DNA of 64,000 nucleotides from contig NZ_CP117879.1 in assembly GCF_028736155.1 (NCBI RefSeq), positions 4,340,001 to 4,404,000 on the forward strand, read 5' to 3'. How positions within the stretch are numbered: position 1 is the stretch's first letter; each line of letters opens with the position of its first letter. Below, one piece after another: positions 1-8,454 of this stretch. The translations under genes were made by a program, and so were the position numbers. Under the pieces are notes generated by a model that saw only the letters and a list, made by a program, of their open reading frames with translations, did no database searches and was not told the DNA's origin. This DNA is from Flavobacterium sp. KACC 22763 (lineage in GTDB: Bacteria > Bacteroidota > Bacteroidia > Flavobacteriales > Flavobacteriaceae).

Positions 1-65
1 TCTTTTTCGTTTGCAGTCACTACGGTTTTTGTCATAATGTGACTAATTGGTTCTCTTTTTTTCAT
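1..65 (-). CDS. CBS-domain protein, N-terminal fragment
   Basis: Only the first 21 codons are present; the gene runs off the left edge on the minus strand. It begins MKKREPISHIMTK, which fits the start of CBS-domain proteins, where a P-x-S-x-I-M-T-K motif opens the first CBS unit. CBS pairs bind adenosine ligands and usually regulate a partner. The gene is divergent from rbfA. The family call rests on about 20 residues, so it is tentative; the presence of a coding start is more certain than the family. Confidence 0.55.
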   Translation of the reverse strand, partial: MKKREPISHIMTKTVVTANEK

Positions 66-177
66 GATAGATTAGTTTTATATTTATATCAAATATGTAG
101 AATAATTCCCTCAAACGCTATGACCTTTATCAGCTTTTAAAACAATTAAAAGAACATGTAATACGACTAAATTTTAG

Positions 178-185
178 TATTTTTG
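178..185 (+). promoter_or_regulatory. -7 element of rbfA promoter
   Basis: TATTTTTG matches the Bacteroidota -7 consensus TAnnTTTG. Its last base is 4 nt before the rbfA ATG, so transcription would begin at or next to the start codon (leaderless). No clear -33 TTTG is seen at the usual distance. Confidence 0.55.
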
Positions 186-189
186 CAGT

Positions 190-582
190 ATGGAAACAAA
201 TAGACAGAAAAAAATAGGCGGTGTTCTTCAGAAAGATCTGGTTGACATTTTGCAAGGTGAAGTGAGAAAAAACGGAATTACAAACTTGGTAATTTCAGTA
301 TCCAAAGTAAGTGTAACTACAGACTTATCTGTAGCAACAGTGTATTTAAGCATTTTTCCGCAAGAAAAAGCCAAAGAAACTTTAGAAGCAATAAAAACGA
401 ACACAACTTTAATCAAACATGATTTGGCGCAGCGTGTGCGTTTGCAATTACGCCGTGTTCCGAATTTGGTATTCTTTATAGATGATTCTCTAGATTATAT
501 AGAGAAAATTGACAATGCACTTGCAGGAAAAGAAAACCCAATAGAAAACCGTGATCTTTTAGAAAAAAGAAGAAAGTCATAA
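190..582 (+). CDS. rbfA: 30S ribosome-binding factor RbfA
   Basis: A single KH-like fold protein of 130 residues, the usual RbfA length. It begins METNRQKKIGG and carries the family pattern of an N-terminal helix, a strand region (LVISVSKVSVTTDLSVATVYL) and a conserved RLRRVPNLVFFIDDSLDYIEKI-like C-terminal half. RbfA is a cytosolic maturation factor for the 16S rRNA 5' end and is needed for growth in the cold. It is followed 1 nt later by an ABC-type permease gene, so the two are probably co-transcribed. The ATG lies 4 nt after a TAnnTTTG box, which fixes the start and suggests a leaderless message. Confidence 0.95.
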   Translation: METNRQKKIGGVLQKDLVDILQGEVRKNGITNLVISVSKVSVTTDLSVATVYLSIFPQEKAKETLEAIKTNTTLIKHDLAQRVRLQLRRVPNLVFFIDDSLDYIEKIDNALAGKENPIENRDLLEKRRKS

Positions 583-583
583 T

Positions 584-1783
584 TTGAATTTCCCCTTATA
601 CATAGCCAAACGTTATATTTTTAGCAGCAGTAAAAACAATGCTATTAATATTATCAATCGTATTGCCAGCATGGGAATCATTGTTGGTACAATGGCTTTG
701 TTTGTGGTTTTGTCTGTTTTCAGCGGACTTAAAGTTTTTAGTCTTTCATTTACAAATGAAATTGATCCCGATTTAAAATTGACAAGCACCTATGGAAAGT
801 CTTTTTTATTTACTCCAGATCAGGAAAATCAGATCAAGAAAATCAATGGTGTTGTTTCTTATACCAAAATTATAGAAGAGCGTGTGCTGTTTTTATTCAA
901 AGACAAACAGCAAGTTACCTATTTGAAAGGAGTTGACAGCTTATATCCCGTTGTCAACGATATCAAGAAGAAACTTTTTAATGGTCAGTGGCTGAAACCA
1001 GAAAGTTACCAGGTTGTAATTGGCTATGGCTTAGCTCAAAATTTCTCCATGGGAATTTTAGATTTTGAAAACCCGCTTCAGATTTTTGCTCCGAAACCAG
1101 GAAAAGGTGGAATTGAAAATCCAGAAGAAGCTTTCAATAAAACGGATGTATTGCCTGTTGGAATTTATTCAATTAGCGAAGATTTAGATTCAAAATATGT
1201 ATTTGCAGATTTAGATTTAGTGCAAGAATTGTTAATGTATAAGCATAATCAAATCTCTGGACTAGAATTTAAATTAAAAGAAAACGCAGATGAAGATGCT
1301 GTAAAGAAACAGCTTAATTCTATTTTTAAAGATAAAATTACTTTAAAAAACAGGGCACAGCTGAATGAGTCTTTGTATAAAATGCTTAATACAGAGAATA
1401 TTGCTGTGTATTTAATCTTTACATTAGTTATCATTGTGGCACTTTTTAATTTGATTGGCGCATTGATTATGATGATTTTAGAAAAGAAAGGAAACCTTAA
1501 AACTCTTTTCAATTTAGGATCTGATATTGGCGATCTTCGAAAAATATTTCTGCTTCAAGGAACTTTATTAAGCGTTTTTGGCGGTTTAATTGGACTCGTT
1601 TTGGGCATTATCCTCGTGATATTACAGCAGAAATTTGAACTTATTATGATTACGCCAACCTTGGCTTATCCAGTTGTTTTTACAATTGAAAATGTTCTAA
1701 TCGTAATGACGACCATTATTTCTTTAGGGTTTGTTGCTTCATTAATTGCAAGCAGTCGAGTAAGTAAAAAATTACTAGATTAA
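584..1783 (+). CDS. LolC/LolE-type ABC transporter permease (FtsX family)
   Basis: A 399-residue membrane protein with the MacB/FtsX layout: one membrane helix near residues 25-47, a large periplasmic domain to about 265, then three helices near 270-295, 320-345 and 370-392. LolC/E proteins form the inner-membrane part of the complex that releases lipoproteins to LolA; the ATPase is not in this window. The start is TTG at 584, directly after the rbfA stop. The first ATG in frame would begin around residue 30, inside the first membrane helix, so TTG is favoured. A lolA-like gene lies far away at 18482-19108. A general MacB-like exporter is the alternative. Confidence 0.85.
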   Translation: MNFPLYIAKRYIFSSSKNNAINIINRIASMGIIVGTMALFVVLSVFSGLKVFSLSFTNEIDPDLKLTSTYGKSFLFTPDQENQIKKINGVVSYTKIIEERVLFLFKDKQQVTYLKGVDSLYPVVNDIKKKLFNGQWLKPESYQVVIGYGLAQNFSMGILDFENPLQIFAPKPGKGGIENPEEAFNKTDVLPVGIYSISEDLDSKYVFADLDLVQELLMYKHNQISGLEFKLKENADEDAVKKQLNSIFKDKITLKNRAQLNESLYKMLNTENIAVYLIFTLVIIVALFNLIGALIMMILEKKGNLKTLFNLGSDIGDLRKIFLLQGTLLSVFGGLIGLVLGIILVILQQKFELIMITPTLAYPVVFTIENVLIVMTTIISLGFVASLIASSRVSKKLLD

Positions 1784-1955
1784 TTTTTCTTTAGAAATAT
1801 TACTTATATTTACTCCCTTGAAAATCTACAGCATATGATTGTTTCTGCCTAATCCTATTTTATTTTTTTAGAATAATTAGGATACTTACGTTTACTTTTT
1901 TAGTTCAGATTAAGATACATCTGGACGAATTTTATCATTTTTATCCTAAAATATC

Positions 1956-3383
1956 ATGACAGAAACAACTATAAAGAAAAGTTTCTTTTCTAAAATTTTT
2001 ACCACAATTAAACAAGCCTTAAAAGGCGACGAATCTTTTGATTATACTTCTGGAAGTATTAAAAAAGCTGTAATTCTATTGGCCATTCCGATGGTTTTAG
2101 AAATGATGATGGAATCGGTTTTTGCTCTAGTCGATTTATATTTCGTCGGGCATTTAGAACACAGCAGTTTTGCTATTCAAACCGTTGGTTTAACCGAATC
2201 TGTGTTAACAGTAATCTATTCTCTTGCTATTGGAATGAGTATGGCTGCAACCGCAGTTGTGGCGAGACGTATTGGAGAAAAAGATCCTATCGCAGCAGCA
2301 AAAGCTGGAATGCAAGCTATTATTGTAGCATTTGCTATTAATAGTGTGATGAGTATTCTTGGAATTGTATACGCAAAAGATATTTTGATCTTAATGGGTT
2401 CTTCTGTAGAATCTGCCGAACATGGTTTCCAATTTACTCAGATTATGATTGGTTCTAGTTTGTGCATTATGCTTTTGTTTTTAATAAATGGAATTTTCCG
2501 TGGAGCAGGAAATGCAGCTATTGCTATGAAAAGCCTTTGGATTGCCAATATTTGCAATATCATTTTATGTCCGATTTTAATTAATGGTTTTGGACCAGTT
2601 CCCGCTTTTGGATTAGTCGGCGCGGCGTTGGCAACAACTATAGGAAGAAGTATTGGAGTTTTGTATCAAGTATATCATTTGTTTTTTGGAAATGGAGTTT
2701 TAAAAATTAAGATTCCATATTTTGCTCCCGATTTTAAACAGATACAAGCTTTAGTAAAAATTGCCGCACCTGGAATTCTGCAATTTGTAATTGCTTCCTG
2801 CAGTTGGATTTTCTTGGCACAATTAGTGGCGACAACAGGAGGCGATCACGGTTCTGCAGGTTACCAAACGGCTTTAAGAATAATGATGTTTTTCATACTT
2901 CCCGCTTGGGGATTGAGTAATGCCGCTGCAACTTTGGTGGGACAAAACTTAGGAGCCAAACAAATTGAACGTGCCGAAAAATCGGTTTATACAACAGCCC
3001 GATATAATGTGATTTTCATGGCTTCGATTATGGTTATTACGTTAGTTTTTGGACAATACATTATTTCGTTTTTCACGAATGATCTACAGGTAAAAACCAT
3101 TGCAATTGAAGCATTGCAGATTATGAGTATCGGATTTATTTTCTACGGAAGCGGAATGGTTTTAATCAATACTTTTAATGGGGCGGGAGATACTTGGACA
3201 CCAACCGGAATTAACTTTTTCGGATTTTGGCTGTTTCAGATTCCATTAGCTTTTGTTCTTGCAAAACATTTTAATATGGGACCAACCGGTGTTTTTATTG
3301 CGATTCCTGTTGCTGAAACTGCGATAACTTTAACGGGGATCTTTTTTTATAAAAGAGGTAAGTGGAAGAGAGTTCAAGTTTAA
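1956..3383 (+). CDS. MATE family efflux transporter
   Basis: A 475-residue polytopic protein with two homologous halves, each about six helices, as in MatE proteins. The first half begins near residue 33 (SIKKAVILLAIPMVLEMMMES) and the second near 265 (IAAPGILQF). The VDLYFVGHL and NTFNGAGDTWTPT segments are typical. MATE proteins expel cationic drugs or metabolites in exchange for Na+ or H+. It stands alone, 172 nt after the permease gene and with its own upstream space. The substrate cannot be read from sequence; its closeness to the pigment locus does not show a role there. Confidence 0.92.
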   Translation: MTETTIKKSFFSKIFTTIKQALKGDESFDYTSGSIKKAVILLAIPMVLEMMMESVFALVDLYFVGHLEHSSFAIQTVGLTESVLTVIYSLAIGMSMAATAVVARRIGEKDPIAAAKAGMQAIIVAFAINSVMSILGIVYAKDILILMGSSVESAEHGFQFTQIMIGSSLCIMLLFLINGIFRGAGNAAIAMKSLWIANICNIILCPILINGFGPVPAFGLVGAALATTIGRSIGVLYQVYHLFFGNGVLKIKIPYFAPDFKQIQALVKIAAPGILQFVIASCSWIFLAQLVATTGGDHGSAGYQTALRIMMFFILPAWGLSNAAATLVGQNLGAKQIERAEKSVYTTARYNVIFMASIMVITLVFGQYIISFFTNDLQVKTIAIEALQIMSIGFIFYGSGMVLINTFNGAGDTWTPTGINFFGFWLFQIPLAFVLAKHFNMGPTGVFIAIPVAETAITLTGIFFYKRGKWKRVQV

Positions 3384-3471
3384 AATAATATGAACAATAA
3401 CAATAAATTTTATTTGTAAGAAAATTATGCTAAATTTGTTCTTTTGTATTTGATCAAATTTGATATTTTTT

Positions 3472-4014
3472 ATGATTAAAATTAACTTAGAAGACACCTT
3501 TGAAGCTATTTATGTAAGTCCCAATTTTGACCAATATATTTTTGAATCTGTATTAAAGGATAGCACAATAACTCAACTTAAAGTTAAGTTTACAAATATT
3601 GCAGAATCCTTACTGCCGAATGTTTATAATTTGGCTTTTGGTCCATTTGATAGAAATGGAAAAATAAATGATTCGGTAAATCTTAAACATAAGGATAGTA
3701 ATAAAGTGTTTTCGACAATCATTTTGTTTTCGATAACTTTTTTAAAAAACAATCCTCATATTTCAATTGGTATTGATGGCTCAGATGATTTACGAGCAAA
3801 TCTATATCATAGAATGTTTAGATATAATTATAAAAATTTGAAAGACTTTTTAGTGATTATCGGAGTAGATTGGTATGTTAGATTACTTCGTAATGGAACA
3901 ATTGAATTAGATAATAATGGATTGGCATTTTTTAAGCCAAAACCAGAACCTTTTGATTTTCAAAGAAAAACGAATGATCTTTATAGATATTATATGTTTA
4001 ATTTAAATCAATAA
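3472..4014 (+). CDS. unknown protein, resembles DUF6934
   Basis: A 180-residue soluble alpha/beta protein, IKINLEDTFEAIYVSP at the start and YRYYMFNL at the end. I recall similar short Bacteroidota proteins grouped as DUF6934, but cannot check it here. No catalytic motif is obvious. The ATG at 3472 is preferred to an upstream TTG at 3460. A TAAATTTG box at 3431-3438 may be its promoter. The gene is more AT-rich than its neighbours and is followed 16 nt later by a small charged protein gene. The pair looks like an accessory cassette, perhaps toxin-antitoxin-like, but nothing in the sequence shows an activity. Confidence 0.6.
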   Translation: MIKINLEDTFEAIYVSPNFDQYIFESVLKDSTITQLKVKFTNIAESLLPNVYNLAFGPFDRNGKINDSVNLKHKDSNKVFSTIILFSITFLKNNPHISIGIDGSDDLRANLYHRMFRYNYKNLKDFLVIIGVDWYVRLLRNGTIELDNNGLAFFKPKPEPFDFQRKTNDLYRYYMFNLNQ

Positions 4015-4018
4015 TGTT

Positions 4019-4026
4019 TAAATTTG
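4019..4026 (+). promoter_or_regulatory. -7 element before the 4031 gene
   Basis: TAAATTTG, a full TAnnTTTG match, ends 4 nt before the ATG at 4031. The same 12-mer TAAATTTGTTCT occurs at 3431-3442 upstream of the partner gene. It suggests that the second gene of the pair has its own, possibly leaderless, transcript. Confidence 0.45.
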
Positions 4027-4030
4027 TTCT

Positions 4031-4249
4031 ATGAAAGATTCTATTCAAAATAAGATTAATAAAATTCAGGAAATTGCTTTAGCTTCTGCTTCTGAGAAGA
4101 ATATTAAAGAAAGCAGAGATTCTAAAGAATCAACTAATATTGATAATTTGACGAAATCAATTCGAAATAAAAAAGAAGCAGAATTATTTTTTTCAGAGTT
4201 AAAATCAGCTATAGATTTGGCTAAAAAAAATGCTGCAACAAATGTTTAA
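4031..4249 (+). CDS. small charged helical protein, unknown
   Basis: A 72-residue protein rich in Lys, Glu, Asn and Ser, with no Cys, Trp or membrane segment. Its composition suggests a helical, possibly coiled-coil or partly disordered protein. It follows the DUF6934-like gene by 16 nt in the same direction and ends before a clear terminator, so the two form one unit. Its TAnnTTTG box 4 nt upstream suggests separate expression, a layout seen in some antitoxin genes; this role is inference only. No similarity is recognised. Confidence 0.5.
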   Translation: MKDSIQNKINKIQEIALASASEKNIKESRDSKESTNIDNLTKSIRNKKEAELFFSELKSAIDLAKKNAATNV

Positions 4250-4281
4250 AATAATTTTAGACTACAATATATAAAAAAAAG

Positions 4282-4309
4282 AGCCCTTCAAATTTTTGAA
4301 GGGCTTTTT
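4282..4309. terminator. bidirectional intrinsic terminator
   Basis: AGCCCTTCAAA pairs with TTTGAAGGGCT around a 2-nt tip, with a T run on the right for the plus strand and an A run on the left (T run on the minus strand). It lies between the convergent small gene (4249) and dusB (4353) and can serve both. Confidence 0.85.
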
Positions 4310-4352
4310 CAATTCCTTTGTGAAGTTTCAAAACCTTGACAAAGATTATATT

Positions 4353-5345
4353 TTAAACAAATTCATATCCCGCATAAACCTCTTCAATTTCTTTCATAAT
4401 AGCGAATAAATCTTCAGGAGCATCTGTGGTAACTAGTTTTTGTTTGAATTCTTTAAACGAATGAATTCCTTTGAAATAATTGGTATAATGACGACGCATT
4501 TCAACAATTCCTAAACGCTCGCCTTTCCAATCCATTGACCATTGTAAATGATTTCTAGCAGCTTCAACACGATCAATAACAGTTGGAGCAGGTAAGTGCT
4601 CGCCAGTTTTAAAATAGTGTTTGATTTCATTAAAAATCCAAGGATAGCCAATTGCAGCACGACCAATCATGATCCCGTCAATTCCGTATTCGTTTTTATA
4701 TTTTAATGCTTTTTCTGGACTGTCGATATCACCGTTTCCGAAAATAGGCATTGTAATTCTTGGATTGTTTTTTACACGAGCAATATGCGACCAGTCAGAA
4801 TGACCTTTGTACATTTGCGCACGGGTTCTAGCGTGAATTGTTAAAGCTTGAACACCAATATCCTGAAGTCTTTCTGCAACTTCATCAATATTGATTGAGC
4901 TATCATCCCAGCCTAAACGGGTTTTTACTGTAACAGGCAAATCAGTTCCTTTGATAACCGCTTTCGTTAAACGAACCATCAAATCAACATCTTTTAAAAC
5001 TCCTGCACCTGCACCACGACAAACGACTTTTTTTACTGGGCATCCAAAGTTGATATCCACTAAGTCAGGTTTTACAGTAGAAACAATTTTAGAAGACATT
5101 TCCATTGCTTCTTCATCACCACCAAAAATCTGAATTCCAACAGGACGTTCGTAATCAAAAATATCCAGCTTCATGCGGCTTTTTATAGCGTCACGAATTA
5201 ATCCTTCCGATGAAATAAATTCAGAATACATTAAGTCAGCTCCGTGCGTTTTGCATAATCTGCGAAACGGCGGATCACTAACATCTTCCATCGGTGCTAG
5301 TAATAAAGGAAATTCGGGTAATTCTATGTTGCCAATCTTGACCAT
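4353..5345 (-). CDS. dusB: tRNA-dihydrouridine synthase DusB
   Basis: An FMN-dependent reductase that converts uridine in the tRNA D-loop to dihydrouridine. The TIM-barrel landmarks are clear: LLLAPMEDVSDPPFRRLC near the start, the catalytic-Cys motif NFGCPVKKVVCRGAGAG, VKTRLGW, the HARTR phosphate site, and GIMIGRAAIGYPWIF. The ATG at 5345 (MVKIGNIELP) is chosen over an upstream ATG at 5363, because a TAATTTTG -7 box covers 5361-5368 and the upstream codon would lie in the promoter. Length, about 330 residues, is normal. It is monocistronic and ends at a shared terminator. Confidence 0.95.
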   Translation of the reverse strand: MVKIGNIELPEFPLLLAPMEDVSDPPFRRLCKTHGADLMYSEFISSEGLIRDAIKSRMKLDIFDYERPVGIQIFGGDEEAMEMSSKIVSTVKPDLVDINFGCPVKKVVCRGAGAGVLKDVDLMVRLTKAVIKGTDLPVTVKTRLGWDDSSINIDEVAERLQDIGVQALTIHARTRAQMYKGHSDWSHIARVKNNPRITMPIFGNGDIDSPEKALKYKNEYGIDGIMIGRAAIGYPWIFNEIKHYFKTGEHLPAPTVIDRVEAARNHLQWSMDWKGERLGIVEMRRHYTNYFKGIHSFKEFKQKLVTTDAPEDLFAIMKEIEEVYAGYEFV

Positions 5346-5360
5346 CTTCGTAATTTTTTG

Positions 5361-5368
5361 CAAAATTA
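5361..5368 (-). promoter_or_regulatory. -7 element of dusB promoter
   Basis: Minus-strand TAATTTTG (plus CAAAATTA) matches TAnnTTTG. It lies 15 nt upstream of the ATG at 5345 and overlaps the alternative ATG at 5363, so it decides the start codon. Confidence 0.55.
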
Positions 5369-5391
5369 CAACATTTAGTTCAATTAAAAAG

Positions 5392-5497
5392 ATTCTAAGC
5401 TTCTAAGATGCTAAGGTTCTGAGTTTTTTATTCTTGTTTAATTTTTTAAAAAGAAAAACTTAGAGTCTTAGATTCTCAGTATCTTAGCAACTTAGAA
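5392..5497. repeat. intergenic inverted repeat, CTAAG family
   Basis: Degenerate arms made of short CTAAG / TTCTAAG units face each other across an AT-rich centre. The left arm (5392-5430) matches the reverse complement of the right arm (5444-5497) with a few mismatches. The right arm contains the stop codon and last codon of the ligase gene ending at 5492. A related single arm is found at 61005-61045. Confidence 0.7.
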
Positions 5498-6787
5498 CGA
5501 AGTTCTATAATCAAAAAATCGAATAGGTTTTCTACTCATTGGATTAAAAACCAACGGATTCAAAACTTCTTTTGAAGCAAATTCTATTTTTGGAGTCACT
5601 CTTAGTTTGGCTCTAAAGTGATCTTTTATTTCTTGTAAAAATTCTGAAGTTTGATTTTTAACGGCAATTTTAATCAAGATTTCATCTGTGCCTAAATCGT
5701 TTGTAGAAATTTCGATCAAATGATTTTCGATATTGTCAAAACTGCTCAAAACATCGTTCATTGCTGGCGGATAAAGCGTTGTGCCTTTGTATTTAATCAT
5801 TTGTTTTTTACGGCCAACAACTGGACCAACACGTAAAGTGTTTCTGCCACAAGCACAAGGCTCGTCATGAAACTGAACCATATCTCCAGTTTTGAAACGG
5901 AGTAAAGGCATCGCTTCAATTCCTAAAGTGGTAAAAGTCAATTCGCCTGTTTCGCCATTTTTTACAGGCTGATTATTTTCGTCTAAAACTTCAACAATGA
6001 TTAATTCTGGATGATGATGTCCACCTTTTCCGTGTTCACATTCTGTAAATGCAGTGCTCATTTCGGTAGATGCATAAGTCGAAAACAACTTAATATTCCA
6101 TTTATCTGTAATTTTTTTGGATAGAATATTCATAGAGAAATCCTGTTCTCGCAAAGATTCTCCAATGCAAATGGCACCTTTTATGCTCGAATTATTATAA
6201 TCAATACCATGTATTTCGGCGTATTCAATTAATTTTAAAAGGAAAGAAGGAACCGTAATCAAATAAGACGGATTGTATTTTAAAATAGAATCCCACTGCA
6301 TTTCAGGAATTCCTGCTCCAACTCTGATTACACCAACTTTCAATTTTCGAAGACCAAGAAAATAAGCCAAACCAGCCATAAATTTTCTATCGATTGTGGT
6401 CATTAACTGTACCACATCGCCTTCTGCAATTCCGGCGCAAGCAAATGAAATCGCTTCATTATAAGCCAAACGATCTAAGTCAGAATCGGTTAAACCAAAA
6501 GTTACAGGATCTCCTAAAGTTCCAGATGTCGAAGCATAATCAATAATTTTATGTTGCGGAACACACAAAAAATCATCGTTGTATTGCTGTAAATCTTCTT
6601 TAGTAGTAACGGGCAAATGCTGTAAATCTTCCAGCGTTTTTACTTTCGAAATATCAATATTCTGTCCTGCAAAAAGTCTTTTGTAAAAAGGAGAATTCTC
6701 GCTGATATAAGCTAAAAGTTCGGCTAATTTCTTTTCTTGAAAAATTTTAATTTCTTCTAAAGAATCTTTTTCTATTGCTGGAATCAT
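5492..6787 (-). CDS. PaaK-like AMP-forming acyl-CoA ligase of the flexirubin locus
   Basis: A 431-residue adenylate-forming enzyme of the phenylacetate-CoA ligase / coenzyme F390 synthetase type. Visible motifs are YASTSGTLGDPV (phosphate loop, about residues 85-96), YASTEMS (adenine-binding region), a CxCGR metal-binding-type motif (EPCACGRNTLR), and GRKKQMIKYKGTTLYP leading to a short C-terminal domain. In flexirubin loci such a ligase is expected to activate 4-coumarate made by the ammonia-lyase. The ATG overlaps the stop of the C45 gene by 4 nt (ATGA), so the two are translationally coupled. It is the last gene of the pigment operon. Substrate is inferred from context. Confidence 0.82.
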   Translation of the reverse strand: MIPAIEKDSLEEIKIFQEKKLAELLAYISENSPFYKRLFAGQNIDISKVKTLEDLQHLPVTTKEDLQQYNDDFLCVPQHKIIDYASTSGTLGDPVTFGLTDSDLDRLAYNEAISFACAGIAEGDVVQLMTTIDRKFMAGLAYFLGLRKLKVGVIRVGAGIPEMQWDSILKYNPSYLITVPSFLLKLIEYAEIHGIDYNNSSIKGAICIGESLREQDFSMNILSKKITDKWNIKLFSTYASTEMSTAFTECEHGKGGHHHPELIIVEVLDENNQPVKNGETGELTFTTLGIEAMPLLRFKTGDMVQFHDEPCACGRNTLRVGPVVGRKKQMIKYKGTTLYPPAMNDVLSSFDNIENHLIEISTNDLGTDEILIKIAVKNQTSEFLQEIKDHFRAKLRVTPKIEFASKEVLNPLVFNPMSRKPIRFFDYRTSF

Positions 6788-8448
6788 TGTAATTTTCTTT
6801 TGACTTTTTTTAAATATTTTTCAATCTCTTCTTTTTGAGGAACTGTCGTGATTTCGTGAGTTAAAGCTTTTTCAAAATTAAGCTTTGCCTGAAGAAATTC
6901 CTTTTTTTGGTAAAAGTACAATCCTGTCTTATAATACACAACCCAATAATTAGGGTTTAATGCTTGATAATGCTCAATAAATTCTGGCGAAACAGTTTCT
7001 TTCTTCTTTACAATAGAATCTATTTTATGATCTTCAATTTTAAATTTTTTAAAATTCTGAAAGGCAGTTGTTTCTAAGAAAGGATCTTTTGCAATATTCA
7101 GATTTTCGTTTTGAAAAGATTTTGCTGCATTTCGGTTTTCACCAAAAATGGCATTTAAATCATAGCAGATAAATTCACCCAATTGAAATGGATTTGCCGA
7201 AACCCAGACCAATTTTTCTTTTGGTTTAAAGATAATTCCGTGATGCGCCAGTAATTGATTGAGTGCTTTTTCATTTCCATATCCTAAAGAAATGTTTTTT
7301 AAACCGTCTTTATTTCTAAGAATTTCTGATGCAATCTCAGGATTTACTTTCGGAGTTTCAGACAGCAATTCTTGCATTCTTTCGTAACGGTATTCAGAAT
7401 GGCTGTTAGCAATTTGTTCCTGATTTCTTTTGTCATCTTTAAAAGCTTCACCCTGAAAATGATTCGAACAAATTAATTGATCACTGTTAGGGACATCATA
7501 AACATCCATTTTATTTGGCGAAACTTCAATCAGAATAGCTTTGTTATCATTTGCACTTCCAACCATAATCGATTCAGAAACAAATACTTTTCTTTTTTTT
7601 GCAATCGAAATCGCTTCATCTAAATTTTTCGCGTGCTGTAAAATTTCGCGAGTTAAGATCGAAATCGGAGTTTTCGCGCTAAGCGGAATTTTAGATTTCG
7701 AAGCATTTATCGTTACAGTCAATCCTTCATAATTCATTCCAGAAACCGCTCCGATCATTCCTGGCCAAGTGACCATCATAAACGGATATCCTTCTTTTGG
7801 TTTGATAAAGGCTGCGATTTTATTTTCCGCGAAAGCGTCATTAACATAAAAATCAAAATTTCGGGCCAGAATTAAATTTCCATCTTCCGATTTTTCGTTC
7901 CAAGCTGCAAAAGAAGAACAGCCAACTAAAGCCAGATCCTGTAGAGCATGCCCGATATCGTGTGCGGCATGTAGATATAAACTGCGCTGATATTGCGGCG
8001 CAATATTATCAAAGTCATTTGAAGAATATTGAGAAACGCCGTAAATTTCAGTTTGGTATTCGTCAGGAACATTCAGATACAATTTACGATTGTACCATTT
8101 TAAAAACTGACGAAGCATTTTCTGCTGGAATTTTGACGGAATGAAATCTGTTATTTTCGAAAAAAAGATACTTTGCTGTTTGTGCAAAAGTGAATCGGTC
8201 AAAGCTCCAGTTGAAAGTCCGATTTCGAGTGGATCGCCTTCGACATATAATTCCCAGAGACCTTGTTTGTTTTTTAAAAGCGAATTTTTTCCAGTAATAA
8301 AAATACTGTCAGATAATTTGGTGACAACAGGTTTTGTGTCATTTAAACCAGTAAGATCAGGTCTGTGTTTTTTTGATTTTGAAGTACCGCAGGAAATCAG
8401 CAAACTAAAAAAACCGAGGAAGAAGATATATAAGATTCGGTTTTTCAT
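6784..8448 (-). CDS. C45-type Ntn acyltransferase/hydrolase lipoprotein
   Basis: A 554-residue protein with a lipoprotein signal (LLISC, Cys20) and a domain like acyl-CoA:6-aminopenicillanate acyltransferases (peptidase C45). The likely N-terminal nucleophile is Cys177 in LVGCSSFAAW, followed by GNLILARNFDFYV and TWPGMIGAVSGMN, which fit this Ntn-hydrolase family. The C-terminal part ends in a TPR-like helical region near 500-540. Members self-cleave before the Cys and make or break amide or ester bonds. Being outside the inner membrane and in the pigment operon, it may act on the finished flexirubin or its ester. It starts 6 nt after the oxidoreductase gene. Confidence 0.8.
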   Translation of the reverse strand: MKNRILYIFFLGFFSLLISCGTSKSKKHRPDLTGLNDTKPVVTKLSDSIFITGKNSLLKNKQGLWELYVEGDPLEIGLSTGALTDSLLHKQQSIFFSKITDFIPSKFQQKMLRQFLKWYNRKLYLNVPDEYQTEIYGVSQYSSNDFDNIAPQYQRSLYLHAAHDIGHALQDLALVGCSSFAAWNEKSEDGNLILARNFDFYVNDAFAENKIAAFIKPKEGYPFMMVTWPGMIGAVSGMNYEGLTVTINASKSKIPLSAKTPISILTREILQHAKNLDEAISIAKKRKVFVSESIMVGSANDNKAILIEVSPNKMDVYDVPNSDQLICSNHFQGEAFKDDKRNQEQIANSHSEYRYERMQELLSETPKVNPEIASEILRNKDGLKNISLGYGNEKALNQLLAHHGIIFKPKEKLVWVSANPFQLGEFICYDLNAIFGENRNAAKSFQNENLNIAKDPFLETTAFQNFKKFKIEDHKIDSIVKKKETVSPEFIEHYQALNPNYWVVYYKTGLYFYQKKEFLQAKLNFEKALTHEITTVPQKEEIEKYLKKVKRKLQ

Positions 8449-8454
8449 AATGAT

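Noticed and set aside
3384..3471. A strong promoter with -33 TTTG for the 3472 gene
   Set aside because: TAAATTTG is present at 3431, but the nearest TTTG is only 14 nt upstream, shorter than usual, so only a tentative mention is made.
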